Below are positions 47,196 to 58,106 of a stretch of DNA of 64,000 nucleotides, piece by piece. Below the pieces are notes generated by a model. It had not been told where the DNA came from and did no database searches. It was given only the letters and a program-made list of their open reading frames with translations. Source of the DNA: Capsicum annuum (taxonomy: Eukaryota; Streptophyta; Magnoliopsida; Solanales; Solanaceae); contig NC_061121.1 in assembly GCF_002878395.1 (NCBI RefSeq), positions 13,730,594-13,794,593 of the forward strand. The letters run 5' to 3'. Numbering within the stretch: the first letter of the stretch is position 1; each line of letters opens with the position of its first letter. Both the position numbers and the translations under genes were made by a program.

Positions 47196-49604
47196 TTTCA
47201 GGACCCGAGGCTACTGCCTAGTTGCGACAATGGTGCTTACGATCACAAGTGACCACAACCTAGCCCATGAGCTGGTACCTACTGTGAGCACTGAGTAAAT
47301 TGATAAATAAGGACATATGCGGAAAACAACTGATAATGACACATGGTTTTAATTATTGAAAACACAAATAAATCATCAATCTAAACATCTAAAAACATCT
47401 GCGAGAATAATGAAATCTGATTAATAATACTGATAAACTAACTGACTATCTGAATGTCTGAAAAACCTCTAACTGACTGACTGTAGAGTTTATAGGACAA
47501 ACCCCCAACTAACTCTGACTGAAGGAAAATACTGAACTACTGAGATAAAATGAAATAAAACAATCATGTTCTCGATAGATAATGATTTACCACAACTTTT
47601 GTTGTTGATAAACTGAACTTTCTAAGCGCGGTTAGGAAACTGAGCATATGATCCTATGATATAAGACATCATAGCACAAAGAAAAGTATGCGGCCAGTAC
47701 TTTCAATGTACTGGTATATGAGATGGAGTTAGGCTGAAATGCATGGATTAACTGTACATGAAGTAATAATAATAGCATGAGATAACTGAGAGTGCATACA
47801 CGAAAACTAAAATACTGAGGATGCAAGACAAAGCATATAATGTTTTCTAAAATAATCTGTAAAATTGAAATAATGAAATTTAAAAATTGAATAACTGGAA
47901 GTCCATATGATATGGTCAAGCAAAACTGAATTGAATTCTGTACTGAATAGTAAACTAAAATTGTGGGAGGTATCATCTAACCGACATGCCCCAATATGAG
48001 TAAATTGGGGTCCAACCTGTAATCCCAGTTGGAAAAGTGTCAGTACCATGCCACGAGTACTAACAATGGCTGTGAGTCACCCTTATCTGGCAGGTGCTCT
48101 AATGAGATATATGTTACCCTTATCTAGTAGGTGAACACTTTATCAACCCTCAACTAGTAGGTTGATATCTCTAACCTACACTGGCTACGTAGTTCTGGAA
48201 CTAAGGAACTGCTACTAAAGGTCACACCCTCTACTGGCAGGTGAGCCCCCATCTCTAGGTTCGCTCGATGCTAAATTCTACTCCTAATTGAACTGACATT
48301 GATTACTGGATGGAACTAAGTTTAATTGATTATGAATTTTGATAGTTCTTAATAATCGTAATAACAACTCAGAAATCAACTATGCTCATGGTTTAACTGA
48401 AATCATTTTGAAACTATGAAAACTATGTAAATGGCTAAGTTTCGAGTATTCATAACCCCCAACGCTGAATAGAAATAACAGTATGGACACATAAAAGTTT
48501 TGAAGCCATAGTAGGGAATCATTATTCAAAATTCAACACTTAAGCTTTTTATCAAATGCATGTGGGGTCATGATCTTAAGCATGGAAAAGGGTAAATCAT
48601 GTGAAAATAGCATAGTGACAACATAAATCCATGAATTAGGGATTTAACAGGAAATTCTGTGTTTCAAACGTGTAGGGGCTAAGTCCAACAAAAACACTTG
48701 TAACCATAATATATAATCAAAATTCATAAAACTTTTATGGAGATAATTCATCATAAACATGTAAATTTGTAAATTTAAAACATAAAAATGGGTTCTTGAA
48801 CTCCATGGGTGAAAAGGTCCCATGGATGAACATCATACATACCTTAACGATTGATTGCTGGAAGGATTCTTGGATTGGAAACTTGAATTCCTTGATTTCT
48901 TGTGAAAAAGGACTTGAATCTTGTTCTTAGGAATGGAGGAGGGTTTTTGAGTTGCTTATTGACTTCTTAGGGTTAAGAGAGAGGAGAAAATATGTTTAAT
49001 ACTTTATCAAAACATTTTAAAGTGATTAGGGATGGTTTAGGGGTGTGAAATAACTTCAACACCTTTGATTTACGTCAAAATGAAGTGTTTTTGGCACTGG
49101 GCCATTACGTAGGCGACTCCCAGAAAATTGCCTAAGTCATGGTGGGCGATACCTTGCCAATCACCTAGCCCTAGGCTGGGCGACGCCTAGACAATCGTAC
49201 ACCCATTCCAGTAGCCTTAGGCAATTGTTAGGCAGCGCACACTCTTTTACATGGCCATAACTTTTCGCCTGGGTATCGGATTAAGGTGAAATTGGTATCG
49301 TTAGAAAGCTAATTTGACTATCTAAAATTTGGTGGGTCTTAAGCTGAAAAATTCTGCATTTATAATAAGTTATACACGTTCAAAGTAGACCCTTGTAGAA
49401 TCGAATACCAAACTTTAGATGAATCAAATGCTCCTAACTCAACTTTATTCTACGTGATTCTTATGAACATCTTTCACGTTGAAAAAACTTCACACACTAG
49501 GATAAATATCATGACACATCTATTAACATACAAATTATGAAATTAAAGTTTACACACCTAGGAACGACAATTCAATTTCTAGCTCAAAAATATGGGGTGT
49601 CACA
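47196..49604 (-). repeat. E6 5' LTR
   Basis: 2409 bp, minus sense, starting TGTGACACCCC at 49604. The palindromic word cluster is at 49100-49240. Its inner end has a mutated terminus (TTTCAGGACCC instead of TGTCACGACCC). Confidence 0.9.
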
Positions 49605-49733
49605 ATTCACCTCTTGTTAAAGGAAGCCCGTCTGTAGTCAATTTTTTTCTGAAGAAATCCCATTTGTAGTCAATAATGAACCATTTACTTGTCATGAAAT
49701 GAATGGGAACACAAAAAGGAAATATCACAATAC
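49605..49733. repeat. Segmental duplication, copy B part 2
   Basis: Matches 2677-2812 of copy A, starting at TSD ATTCA and ending at the TAC target of the MITE. Confidence 0.85.
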
Positions 49734-50536
49734 GGGGTCGTTTGGTAGAGTGTAAAATATAATGCATGCATTAGTTAATGTGTATTACTAGTACCTTGTT
49801 TGGTACATCTTTCTGTCTATGTATAACTAATGCAAGCATTAGTTATACACACTATTGTGTATTGAAGTGTGTATTAGTAATACACTCCATTTTCTAAGTA
49901 TTAGTAATACAAAGACTTTAAACGCATGCATTAACTTATTAAATGACTTTAATACCCCTCAATTTCCCTCTCAAAAGATTTCACCATTCTTTTTCTAGCA
50001 ATTTTAATTTACAATAGTGAATCTTTTTAAAACATTTCACAATTTTTTTTCCACCATTTTAATTTACAACAATGAATAGTTGATTTAAATAACTACAACA
50101 TATTTTTGCTTTGCTTCGAGGGTCTTTAAAAAGATTAAAAAAAATTGAGACTATTTCTTAATTTTACGTCTTGTATTTTATTTTTGTTTCAACTATGTTA
50201 ATCCGTCAGCGTAACATTTCTGCACAAAGACAAAGGTCTTGCAATTAATCTTAAACCTCTATATACTAGTTCAACAATACTAATTATGTTTGAGATGACA
50301 AAAGAAATTTATTGTAAAAAAGTGTACAAAATCAAAGAGGGGTATTTTTATAAACAAACATTTCTTTTATAGAAATTATATAAGATGTATTATTTCTTAT
50401 GCATCAAACCAAACAATGTATAAGAAATAATACATGAATAACTAATACACGCATAACTAAAATAAATATTACTAATACAAGCATTACTAATACGCTATAT
50501 TCTCCATTATTCTTATACACTCTATCAAATGACCCC
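49734..50536. mobile_element. PIF/Harbinger-like MITE
   Basis: An 803-bp insertion with terminal inverted repeats GGGGTCGTTTGGTAGAGTGT and, at the other end, the complement of GGGGTCATTTGATAGAGTGT (18 of 20 identical). The 3-bp TSD is TAC (49731-49733 and 50537-50539); copy A reads CAATACAAGG at the empty site. No coding capacity. Internal ACTAATGC/GCATTAGT words form further inverted repeats. Confidence 0.88.
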
Positions 50537-50686
50537 TACAAGGTCAGCTTATCGTCAAGTGGTTAATGTATGTTCATTTGATCCAAAAAGTTGTAGGGAA
50601 CCACTCTGCCAGCCATGGCAGCAAAATAATCCTATTACATTTACCCAAAAAGAAAAAAATAATCCCTAAAACAATTTGGACATGGT
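50537..50686. repeat. Segmental duplication, copy B part 3
   Basis: Matches about 2810-2950 of copy A. Confidence 0.85.
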
Positions 50687-51289
50687 CAAACAAGCTTTTA
50701 ATCTTTTTTTTTTTTTAGCTTTTTAAGGTGTTTGGTAAAATAAAAAAGTTCTTAAAAAAGTTAAAAACTGATTTAAAAAAATCAAAAAGTGAGAAGCTGG
50801 GTACCCTTAGTTTTTTGCTTTTTAGATTATAATTCTTTTAGGTTTAACCAAAATATTTACCGTTTTATCCCTTATATTTTCCTCCAATTCCAAAAATATC
50901 CTTATCTTGTAGCCCTTAATATATAATCTTTTTCTTTTTCTCTTTGCCGCTTTGCTTCATCTCTTTCCTCCAATTTCCTCTTCATCTTTCTTCTTTGTTT
51001 TCATCGAATCCTTCATTACATCAAAAGTTTGTTCAAGAAATTTATTTTAGATTTAAAAATTATAAATAATTCACCTTATTTATGTTGTTAACAACTTTGA
51101 CATTTAGTCATTTTAACAACAAAAAAGTGTTGAATATCATTTGTTTACCAAACACATCAACAATTTTTTTTTCATTTTCAGCACTTCTATCCAAACACTT
51201 ATTTGCTTAATTTATAAGAACTTATTTTAAGCTTTTAATCACTTAAACTAAATAACTATTTTTTTTTAATCCTATCCAAACTGGCTCTA
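50687..51289. mobile_element. AT-rich insertion, class unclear
   Basis: About 600 bp present in copy B and absent from A, where GGACATCTTAAGAAG is uninterrupted. Left edge GGTCAAACAAGCTTTTAA; right edge TATCCAAACTGGCTCTAA. The edges resemble each other in direct more than inverted orientation, and no clean target duplication is visible. It is probably a MITE. No gene. Confidence 0.55.
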
Positions 51290-51656
51290 AGAAGAAAGGT
51301 TGCACAAATAAGATGGAACGGAATTATGGTAATATTACATTCAAAGACAAAGGGTACTTTATAATATCAACCAGCTATTTCGTCAAGCAACAAACAAACA
51401 ACATACTCAGTGTGATCCCACCTAATAGGGTCTGGGGAGGGTAAGATGTACAATCCATACCACCACATCTGAAGAAGTAGAGAGGTTATTTCTAATAGAC
51501 CCCGGGCTCAAGACAGAAGGATAGTAGATACAGTCGTAATAAATACGAGACAAGATGAAATAACAGAAAATACGGCACCTACAAAGCAGTACTATAAACT
51601 ACAAATCGCAAGACCCTCACCCCCCCCAACCCCAAAACCCTCCTAACTAGAGACTC
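51290..51656. repeat. Segmental duplication, copy B part 4, with LINE tail
   Basis: Matches 2951-3329 of copy A, including the minus-strand RTE LINE tail from about 51395. Its right end is the MULE target TAGAGACTC (51648-51656). Confidence 0.85.
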
Positions 51657-51842
51657 GAGAATAATTGGCAAAAAGGGCACTTTTCAAAACTATTTTGCCA
51701 AATGCCCACTTAATTTCTTTTTGATTTATTTTTTAGGTTTAGGGTGTAAAAAGTGGGGCCCACACATGGGCCAAGGTACCAATTCATCATTTTTATAACT
51801 TTAAAAATTTAATATAATACACATAACACCCTTCACTTATTC

Positions 51843-52920
51843 CAATATAAAAAAAAACCTCTCTCTTTCTCCTCTTCAATTCTCAACTCCCGCTTTTGAA
51901 ACTTCTTCTCCCAAAAACGCCATTTTCATTTCTTCTTCTTCTTCATCTCCAGCTGCTAAGGGCTCGTTGTTGCGTCGTAAGGTTAGTTAAAATCAAGTTT
52001 TGATCATTTGTAGATCCATTTAAATGATTTTATTTGCTAATTGATTCGTAGCGATGTAGGAAATTTTTTTTTTCGAATTTGGTTGATTAAATAGTAAAAA
52101 AAGAGAAATTTATAGGTAATGAGTTTGATTTTGAAGCAATGGTTGAGGTTTTATAGGGCATTTTTGACATATTTTTTTTTGTTGATCACGGTGTTAAATT
52201 TTGAAACTTTTGTTTACGAGTTTTGGTTTAGTTCTGTTTTTTTTTAGCAAAGAAGTGTTGAATGGTGGGATAATTGCTATTTGAAGAGTTATTTTGACAT
52301 TTTGATCTGAACAGTAACCTGTTTCTGTCTGTAGACCCGTGGTCTATGAAATGAGAATGCCCTAGATTGAAATCAGTTTTTAGACGTATGAAATTCTTTT
52401 AAAATATGATTGCTGAAATAGTAAAAATTGAAAGATTAAAAGCTAATAAGTTTGATTAGGTGCACTAGTTTGATTTTTAGCAATTGTTGTGTTTTGATAC
52501 TACATGTTGGATTTTGGTTCAGTTATTGTATGTTTGTGTAGTGAACTGTTTAATGGTGGGGTATTTCTTAATTTTTTGGGGGGGTTTTCATTTGAGCATT
52601 TAGTTATTTCTGTTGATAGATTTCTGGTCTTTGAACTGAAAATGGGAGATTTGATCTGTAGGTGTACATTGTGTTGAAAATGGCTAAAAAAAGTATCCTT
52701 CCTAAACACAAATACGATGCCTCTTCTGATTCTGCTGGTAGTAGTAGAAAAAAGAAAAGCCGAGGCAGTTAAAAATGTCTCAAAAAGGAAGAAAATTGAA
52801 GAGGCAGTAGAAAAAGAAAAGCTGAGACAGTTGAAGGCTAATATTGTTAATGTGTTGTTGAATGATGAGTTGTTAGACTATGACAATATTTTTTTATTTC
52901 AGAAATATGAAGGTTGAAGG
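51843..52920 (+). pseudogene. MULE-borne plus-strand gene start with 5'-UTR intron
   Basis: A CAATATAAAA box near 51843 precedes a CT-rich leader (51860-51980). A donor AAG|GTTAGT at 51982 and acceptor CTGTAG at 52661 would remove a 680-bp leader intron. The intron holds an internal direct duplication of about 310 bp (about 52060-52340 against 52395-52640). ATG at 52680 opens MAKKSILPKHKYDASSDSAG and stops at 52772. Another frame (52717-52917) continues as a Lys/Glu-rich helix (RKKIEEAVEKEKLRQLKA), so one frameshift near 52755 probably split the gene. I recognise no domain. Nuclear Lys/Ser-rich starts of this kind occur in MULE-borne Ulp1-like genes, but no protease domain is present, so that link is only a guess. 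Confidence 0.4.
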
Positions 52921-53119
52921 ATCTGGTGGTAGGATATGACAAACATTCTTTTATATTATGAAATTTGTTATGATTTTGCACTGAATCTGTTTCTATCAAA
53001 CTGATTTGTGGCATGAAATTTGAATATGCAGGGTGTTGTCATAGTTGGTATAGTGTATGCTTGATATCATAGAATGCATTCTTAATCTTTCATATACTAC
53101 ATGCATAGTCTATCATTAC

Positions 53120-53775
53120 TAGGGCTATACAAACCAAACCGTCAAGTCAAACCGAACCGACGAACCAAATCAAACCGAAAAAAAAAAATCGACTTATGAT
53201 TTGGTTTGGTGTTAACCCAAAAAAAGGTCAAACTGAACCCGAATCAAACCGAACCTGAATCAAACCCAAAAAGTTTGAATATTATATATATATATATATA
53301 TAATTTTGAAACTTTTTTATATATAAAATATTAATTATAATCTACTTTTTAAATACTTTTTCAACTAGTTTTAGTAATTTTCAATAATTTGAAAGTAGAT
53401 GCAGATATATATTTAGATTTGGGCCTTTAAATTGTAATATTTGTCCATTAATTGATCGAAAACCCAATATAAACTTAAACCCTAAACTTTTCACTCTTCA
53501 TCTCACTTTTTAGTTTCAAGAGAGTTTTCCGCTCATCATTTTTTCATAATTATGGTTTTTCATTTGCACATGAATGAAAATATATTTGATCTAGCCTTCG
53601 ATTACAATATAATTGTAAAAACTAAAGATTATAAAAAAATGAAAAAAACCAAAAACCTGAAAAAAAAATGACTAAAACCAATTTTATGTTGGTTTGATTT
53701 GGTTTATAGTTTTAATAAACCAACATGATTTTTTTTTAATAAAAATCGAACCAACCCGACCTATGTACACCCTTA
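53120..53775. mobile_element. hAT-like MITE inside the MULE
   Basis: A 656-bp element with perfect 8-bp TSD ATCATTAC (53112-53119 and 53776-53783). Ends are TAGGGCTATACA and the complement of TAAGGGTGTACA. Subterminal regions are rich in AACCGAAC / GGTTTGGTTT words. Includes a TA run at 53284-53302. No transposase. Confidence 0.88.
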
Positions 53776-53888
53776 ATCATTACCATGCTGCTCGAATTTC
53801 AGTTGATGTGTCATTTGATCGACTATAATTCTATCAAAAATAGTATTAACATTATAAAAAAATACAAGTATTATTATTTATTTAATCA

Positions 53889-54436
53889 CTACATCCATGT
53901 TACACTTTTCCAAAGAACGAATACTAGCATTATAACACATAACATAATTTTTAAGTCATTCTCCTTTTCTTCGGTCAAAATCAATTTTTGTTTTAGTTGA
54001 TCCCTCTCTATTTGCGTGTCATGTAACAATACTTTAAAGTGATCCCTCTGTTCTTCGGCTTCTTTGAACAAAGTCTTGAGAAAATCTTTATTTTCTTCAC
54101 ATTGTTGGAGCCTTTGTAGTAGATTAAATTTTGCCAAACCTTGAAAATTTGATGTCTCGGATCCCAGACTCAACGTTGATGGACTAGTTGGAGGTGATAG
54201 CTCATCAAGCCATTTAAAAAACAAGCATGTGCCATTATCCTAGAAAAAAATAATAATTACATAACGATTATCTTAACTTTATAAAAAATACACATACAAC
54301 TCACCTTCGCAATTGCACAATTATAAAATTTGCGACCTGAATTTGAATCCGCGCGTGACGTCCTCAAGACAGCCGAATTCCTACAGTGAAAAATTAGAAT
54401 ATTTTTAGAATTAGATGTCTGAGATGCTCGAGACAT
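53889..54436 (-). CDS. GRF-type zinc-finger protein with coiled coil and membrane tail
   Basis: Two exons on the minus strand: 54436-54305 and 54239-53889, joined in phase 0 (donor AAG|GTGAGT, acceptor TTCTAG|GAT), giving about 160 residues. Residues 15-60 form a GRF-type zinc finger: CRNSAVLRTSRADSNSGRKF, then YNC before the splice, and GTCLFFKWLDE after it. A Ser/Thr/Pro linker follows. Residues about 90-140 are a Glu/Lys/Gln-rich coiled coil (CEENKDFLKTLFKEAEEQRD). The C-terminus is one hydrophobic segment (IMLCVIMLVFVLW). This finger-coil-membrane layout is common among small plant GRF proteins. GRF fingers in general bind nucleic acid, but the role of this class is unknown. A TATA box lies at 54493-54501. 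No stop or frameshift is seen, unlike everything around it, so it may be expressed or only recently captured. The first Cys position is less typical (HC instead of CxCG). Confidence 0.7.
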
Positions 54437-54492
54437 TGTAGAATTTTTAAATAAAAACAAAGTGAATGAAATAAAATAATGAGGGATGGACA

Positions 54493-54501
54493 CCTTATAT
54501 A
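54493..54501 (-). promoter_or_regulatory. TATA box of the GRF-type gene
   Basis: TATATAAGG on the minus strand, about 60 bp upstream of the ATG at 54436. A foldback begins about 80 bp further upstream. Confidence 0.5.
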
Positions 54502-54580
54502 TGAAGTAAAAATGAAGTGTTAACACAAATGGATTACAAAAGTAGCTGTTTATTACTGTTGGAACAATAATTTTTTTTTT

Positions 54581-55545
54581 CGAAACTGATGGTGACACTT
54601 AATAGACTGTCGTAGATCATGACCTATGTCAGCCATCAACGAGATACCAAAGTCTACCATGGACAGTCGTAATCGATGGACCCTCAATAATATGTTAAAT
54701 AAAAAATATTACAGTAAAAAATATACTTGTGCTTTGAGGGTCCATCAATTCGGTTAGTCTATCATATACTTATGCCTTAAGGAGTGCATTGATTGATCTC
54801 CTGATTATGCGTAGACCTCTGCTATAGACCAACACTTAGATGTTGTTTAAAAATAAATAAATTAATTAAAAATAAATGTAGTGTAGGTTTGTACACATAT
54901 GAAGGAGTGTAAACAAGTCACATAAACATTATTAGAGCTCATACAAATTAGGGGTGGTGAATTAAGGAGTGTGTGAATGAGTATTGGTCGAACAAACAAT
55001 ATACTAAGAGTAATGATTGTCAAAGCACAAGTATGTTCAACCACTATCCATTCCACATACTCTTTTGATTTGGGGGTTGTGATTGAAGAGTAGTGATTGA
55101 AGGAGTATGTGGAATGGGTAGTCATCAAATACAATCAACATCCTCAAAACATATTTGTGCTTCGACAAGCATTACACTTAGGATATTGTTTGTTTCGACC
55201 AATACCCACCCACACATTTCTTAATTCACCATCCCTAATTTGTATAAGTTCTAATATGATTATGTGACTTGTTTAAACTCCTTCATATGTGTACAAACCC
55301 ACACTATATTTATTTTTAATTTACTTATTCATTTCATTTTAAACAACATCCAAGTGTTGTTCTATAGAAGTGTACATAGAACTATATGGTCTACGAATAA
55401 TCAGAAAATCAATCTATGCACTCCTGAAGGTGTAAGTCTACGGTAGACCAAGCGAGTCAATGGACCCTCAAAGCACAAGTATATTTTTTATATGGATTTA
55501 ACATGGGTCAACATCGATGACATTCTATTAAGTGTCACCAACAGT
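54581..55545. repeat. Foldback of about 0.96 kb in the MULE
   Basis: The left arm (54581-55062) and right arm (55103-55545) are complementary over most of their length, with a 40-bp loop at 55063-55102. Matching blocks include GGTGACACTTAATAGA / TCTATTAAGTGTCACC at the base, TATACTTGTGCTTTGAGGGT against its complement near 55463-55482, and CCATTCCACATACTC / GAGTATGTGGAATGG beside the loop. The left arm has about 50 bp extra near 54630-54700. Either strand of a transcript would form a long hairpin. The two minus/plus ORFs at 54862-55134 and 55264-55446 are mirror images of each other and not genes. Confidence 0.88.
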
Positions 55546-55562
55546 TCTAGATTGTTTGTTTA

Positions 55563-55866
55563 ATCACCCCCAAATCATGTAATTATGTGTTTAAACCTTT
55601 TTTAATTTAATTATTTTCTTTAGAAAACCCTAAATTATGTGATAATATTTTTAAACTTTTTAAAATTAACTTATTTTCTTTAACCAACCCCAAAACACGC
55701 GATTAATCTATTTAAATCTTTTTTAATTTAATTATTTTCTTTCACCAGCCCCAAAACATGTTATTATCTTTTTAAATTTTTTTAAATTTAATTCTATTTT
55801 TTCACCAGCCCCAAATCATGTGATTATTTCTTGAAACCTTTTTTAATTTAATTATTTTCTTTCAAA
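55563..55866. repeat. 60-bp tandem array, 5 units
   Basis: Five units start CCCCAAA(T/A)CATGTGATTAT and run through TTTTTTAATTTAATTATTTT, ending CTTTCACCAG. Unit length is 59-61 bp. Confidence 0.85.
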
Positions 55867-56194
55867 CTATAAGCTACTCATGGGCCATCGATTCATATAA
55901 TCTACCATCGACTACTATGTTTGGTCGATGTGAGACTAAGTCTAAGATCGACGATAGACTATTTATGTGATATGTATTTACAGATGTATTCACTACAGAT
56001 GCAAACACAAAAAATAACAATAACCAAAAAGAGGGAAACAAAATTTGAAAATAGAAATACTTATATTAAAATTTGTTCATTGCACAATAATAGAAATTTT
56101 ACATGGAAAATATTGGCACAGCGGCCAGAACAACCAAAATAAGCAAAAAACGAAGAAGCTTTCTTCTAACAACAATCCTACCAAGAAAGCTTCT

Positions 56195-57041
56195 TCTGCA
56201 AGGTGTCGTACTTTTTTTCCCGCAACAACCAACCACAACCACGAGATAAGCATTTCGCTTTCATGAATTTGATGCAACTCTTCTCCATATAATAATCAAA
56301 AGACTACCTCGCCGCTGCTGCGTCTAGTAGCATTTTCAGCTCTTTCTTATCGGCGAATGTTTGACTACAATAGAAATTGGTTCCATCGGTGAATGAGTGT
56401 CCTGGTTGTGATCTTATTCCACAGTCTTATTTATCATCTTCCATATGCATAGAATCATCTTCCATATTAATTGGATGATCGCCATCGTTCTCGTAATCAT
56501 TCAAATCGTCGTCAACTACCGGGCGCCGAGGTGGGGGTGGTGATGAATTCAGCGGTCCTTCAAAGGACCTCTCAACCACATTTATCCTCAAAATAGGCCT
56601 AAAGCCATCTGCATCGGCATCCATTATGTACGTTAGCACACGTACATCATTATTTATGATCGTAGGATTCACTTTTTCCCTCAAATGCATTAGATAACTA
56701 ATCACCACGTTGCTCGGCGCGCAATCTAGATCCTCGCTCTGCATTACGCTTACAACGAATTCATCGTACAAACTGTTGCGGGGAACAGGAATGAGAATTG
56801 TCACCTTGATAAATGATCTCCATTTCCAACATTTGGGAGTCTCCACCCATTCTCCCATGAAATCACCAGAAACCAGAACAAATTCTACAATAGACATCCT
56901 AGAATTAAGCTTTGGTCGAGGTAGATTATGCTTAGGGTCTATGTCGGGATGTATGCACGGCCGATGACTGACAATGAAGGGTCGATGGCTACGCAGATAC
57001 TCGTACAAAAACTTGAAATTGTAAATATTGCTTCTAATCAA
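56195..57041 (-). pseudogene. MuDR-type transposase N-terminus (decayed)
   Basis: Starts at ATG 57041 and is open to 56427 (204 residues). The N-terminal part contains the domain typical of Solanaceae MULE transposases: DLDCAPSNVVISYLMHLREK, NPTIINNDVRVLTYIMDADA and DGFRPILRINVV, then an acidic tail (NDYENDGDHPINMEDDSMHM). The same frame continues past a TAA at 56429-56427 into GHSFTDGTNFYCSQTFADKK, passes a TAG near 56307, and reaches YYMEKSCIKFMKAKCLSRGC, the start of the MuDR zinc region. Similarity fades after about 56195. The catalytic DDE domain is missing. Confidence 0.75.
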
Positions 57042-57652
57042 TGATTGTTGGGTTTATGGAATAGAGAAATGAACTTGGAGTCACTTGAGTTGTTGTAATG
57101 TACTTTCTAAAGTGGTTTTGAGTAATGTGAGTGATTTAAAGCTTTTTAACAATAGTGGAAAGTGTGTTTGAGAAGATAGGAAACAAATGGGGTAACAATG
57201 GATGCAATGGACAAGCTTATGATGTTTGTGGACTGATTTACAGCTGATCGTCAGAAAATAACGCCGAAAAAGTGGTCGGAATCGGAGTTTTTTGGAGGGA
57301 AAAAAAACCCACCTTCTATGTTTAGCTTTTGAATTTTTTTTTTAATATTTTTGAAAAACCTAGATATTTTTGTATATATAATGGTGGATGATGGAGTGGG
57401 TTGAAGTGTATTATTAGAAACTTGTGGGTTGAAGTGTATTATTAGAAACTTGTGGGTTGAAGTGTAACTTGTGGATGAATTTATTAAGTTGGAAGTATTG
57501 GGTTAAAGTGAATTATTATAAAAATTGTGGCTGAAATTGTTAAGTTGGAAAAGTTGGTGGTGAGGTGGAATTAAGGGGTATGACCAATTTTTTCAAACTT
57601 TTGGCTATTTGGCAAAATAGTTTTGTAAAACAACCTTATTGGCATACTTGCC

Positions 57653-57992
57653 TAGAAACTCCACCCTATGTGCAAAGTTATACAACTACTAGCAACATTA
57701 CCCCAAGACACAACTAACTGCAGGCGACTCACCCACACGCACTAACCTTCTACCCTAATTCGACACTCAAAAGTGGCACATAATTTGTGAGAAGCTATAT
57801 ATTAAGCAAGGAAAAAGAACTATATACAGAAAAAAACAATTAGACGGGTAGAGGAATCGCACAAAATGTAATGAAGTGAATACATAACAACCAGAAACCA
57901 AAATGCAAACATTTTGCACAGCTAAAGAATCAAGCAGACTTAAAATAGAACTACAGGAGTCTATGACATCCAACTAATAAAAGAAATTTGGA
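57653..57992. repeat. Segmental duplication, copy B part 5
   Basis: Matches 3322-3659 of copy A, including the end of the LINE tail. It starts at the MULE TSD TAGAAACTC. Confidence 0.85.
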
Positions 57993-58106
57993 CATTTCTC
58001 GGAATATTCGAAAGGGGAACCAAAAGGAAAACAGACATAAATGTTATGGTGAATATTCCACGTACTTAGCAAGAAAACATGGGTAATCAGAAGAAGCAGC
58101 AGTGGC

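Larger units (their letters stand above)
35712..49604 (-). mobile_element. E6: non-autonomous Gypsy-like LTR element hosting E7
   Basis: Minus-strand element with 5' LTR 47196-49604 and 3' LTR 35751-38154. The primer-binding site lies at 47173-47192 and the polypurine tract at 38156-38172. TSD is ATTCG (35707-35711) and ATTCA (49605-49609); the empty site in copy A reads ATTTG. Without E7 the internal region is about 2.85 kb and contains no recognisable gag or pol. Its LTR family is related to E7 and to the solo LTR through shared landmark words. Confidence 0.85.
51657..57652 (-). mobile_element. MULE carrying a GRF-type gene
   Basis: A 5996-bp insertion with 9-bp TSD TAGAGACTC / TAGAAACTC (51648-51656, 57653-57661). 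Its terminal inverted repeats of about 50 bp share the identical core CAAAACTATTTTGCCAAAT (51685-51703 and complement at 57603-57621). It holds a decayed MuDR transposase N-terminus on the minus strand, the two-exon GRF-type gene, a frameshifted plus-strand gene start, a hAT MITE, a foldback and a 60-bp tandem array. The catalytic transposase domain is absent, so it is non-autonomous in its present form. Confidence 0.85.

Noticed and set aside
54257..54304. Read-through extension of GRF exon 1 (VSCMCIFYKVKIIVM)
   Set aside because: This is intron sequence; the canonical donor at 54304 and acceptor at 54240 restore the conserved finger when spliced.
54862..55446. Two similar ORFs on opposite strands (54862-55134 minus, 55264-55446 plus)
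   Set aside because: They are the two arms of the foldback and mirror each other; no domain is present.
56710..56967. Plus-strand ORF inside the MuDR region
   Set aside because: Antisense shadow of the transposase frame.
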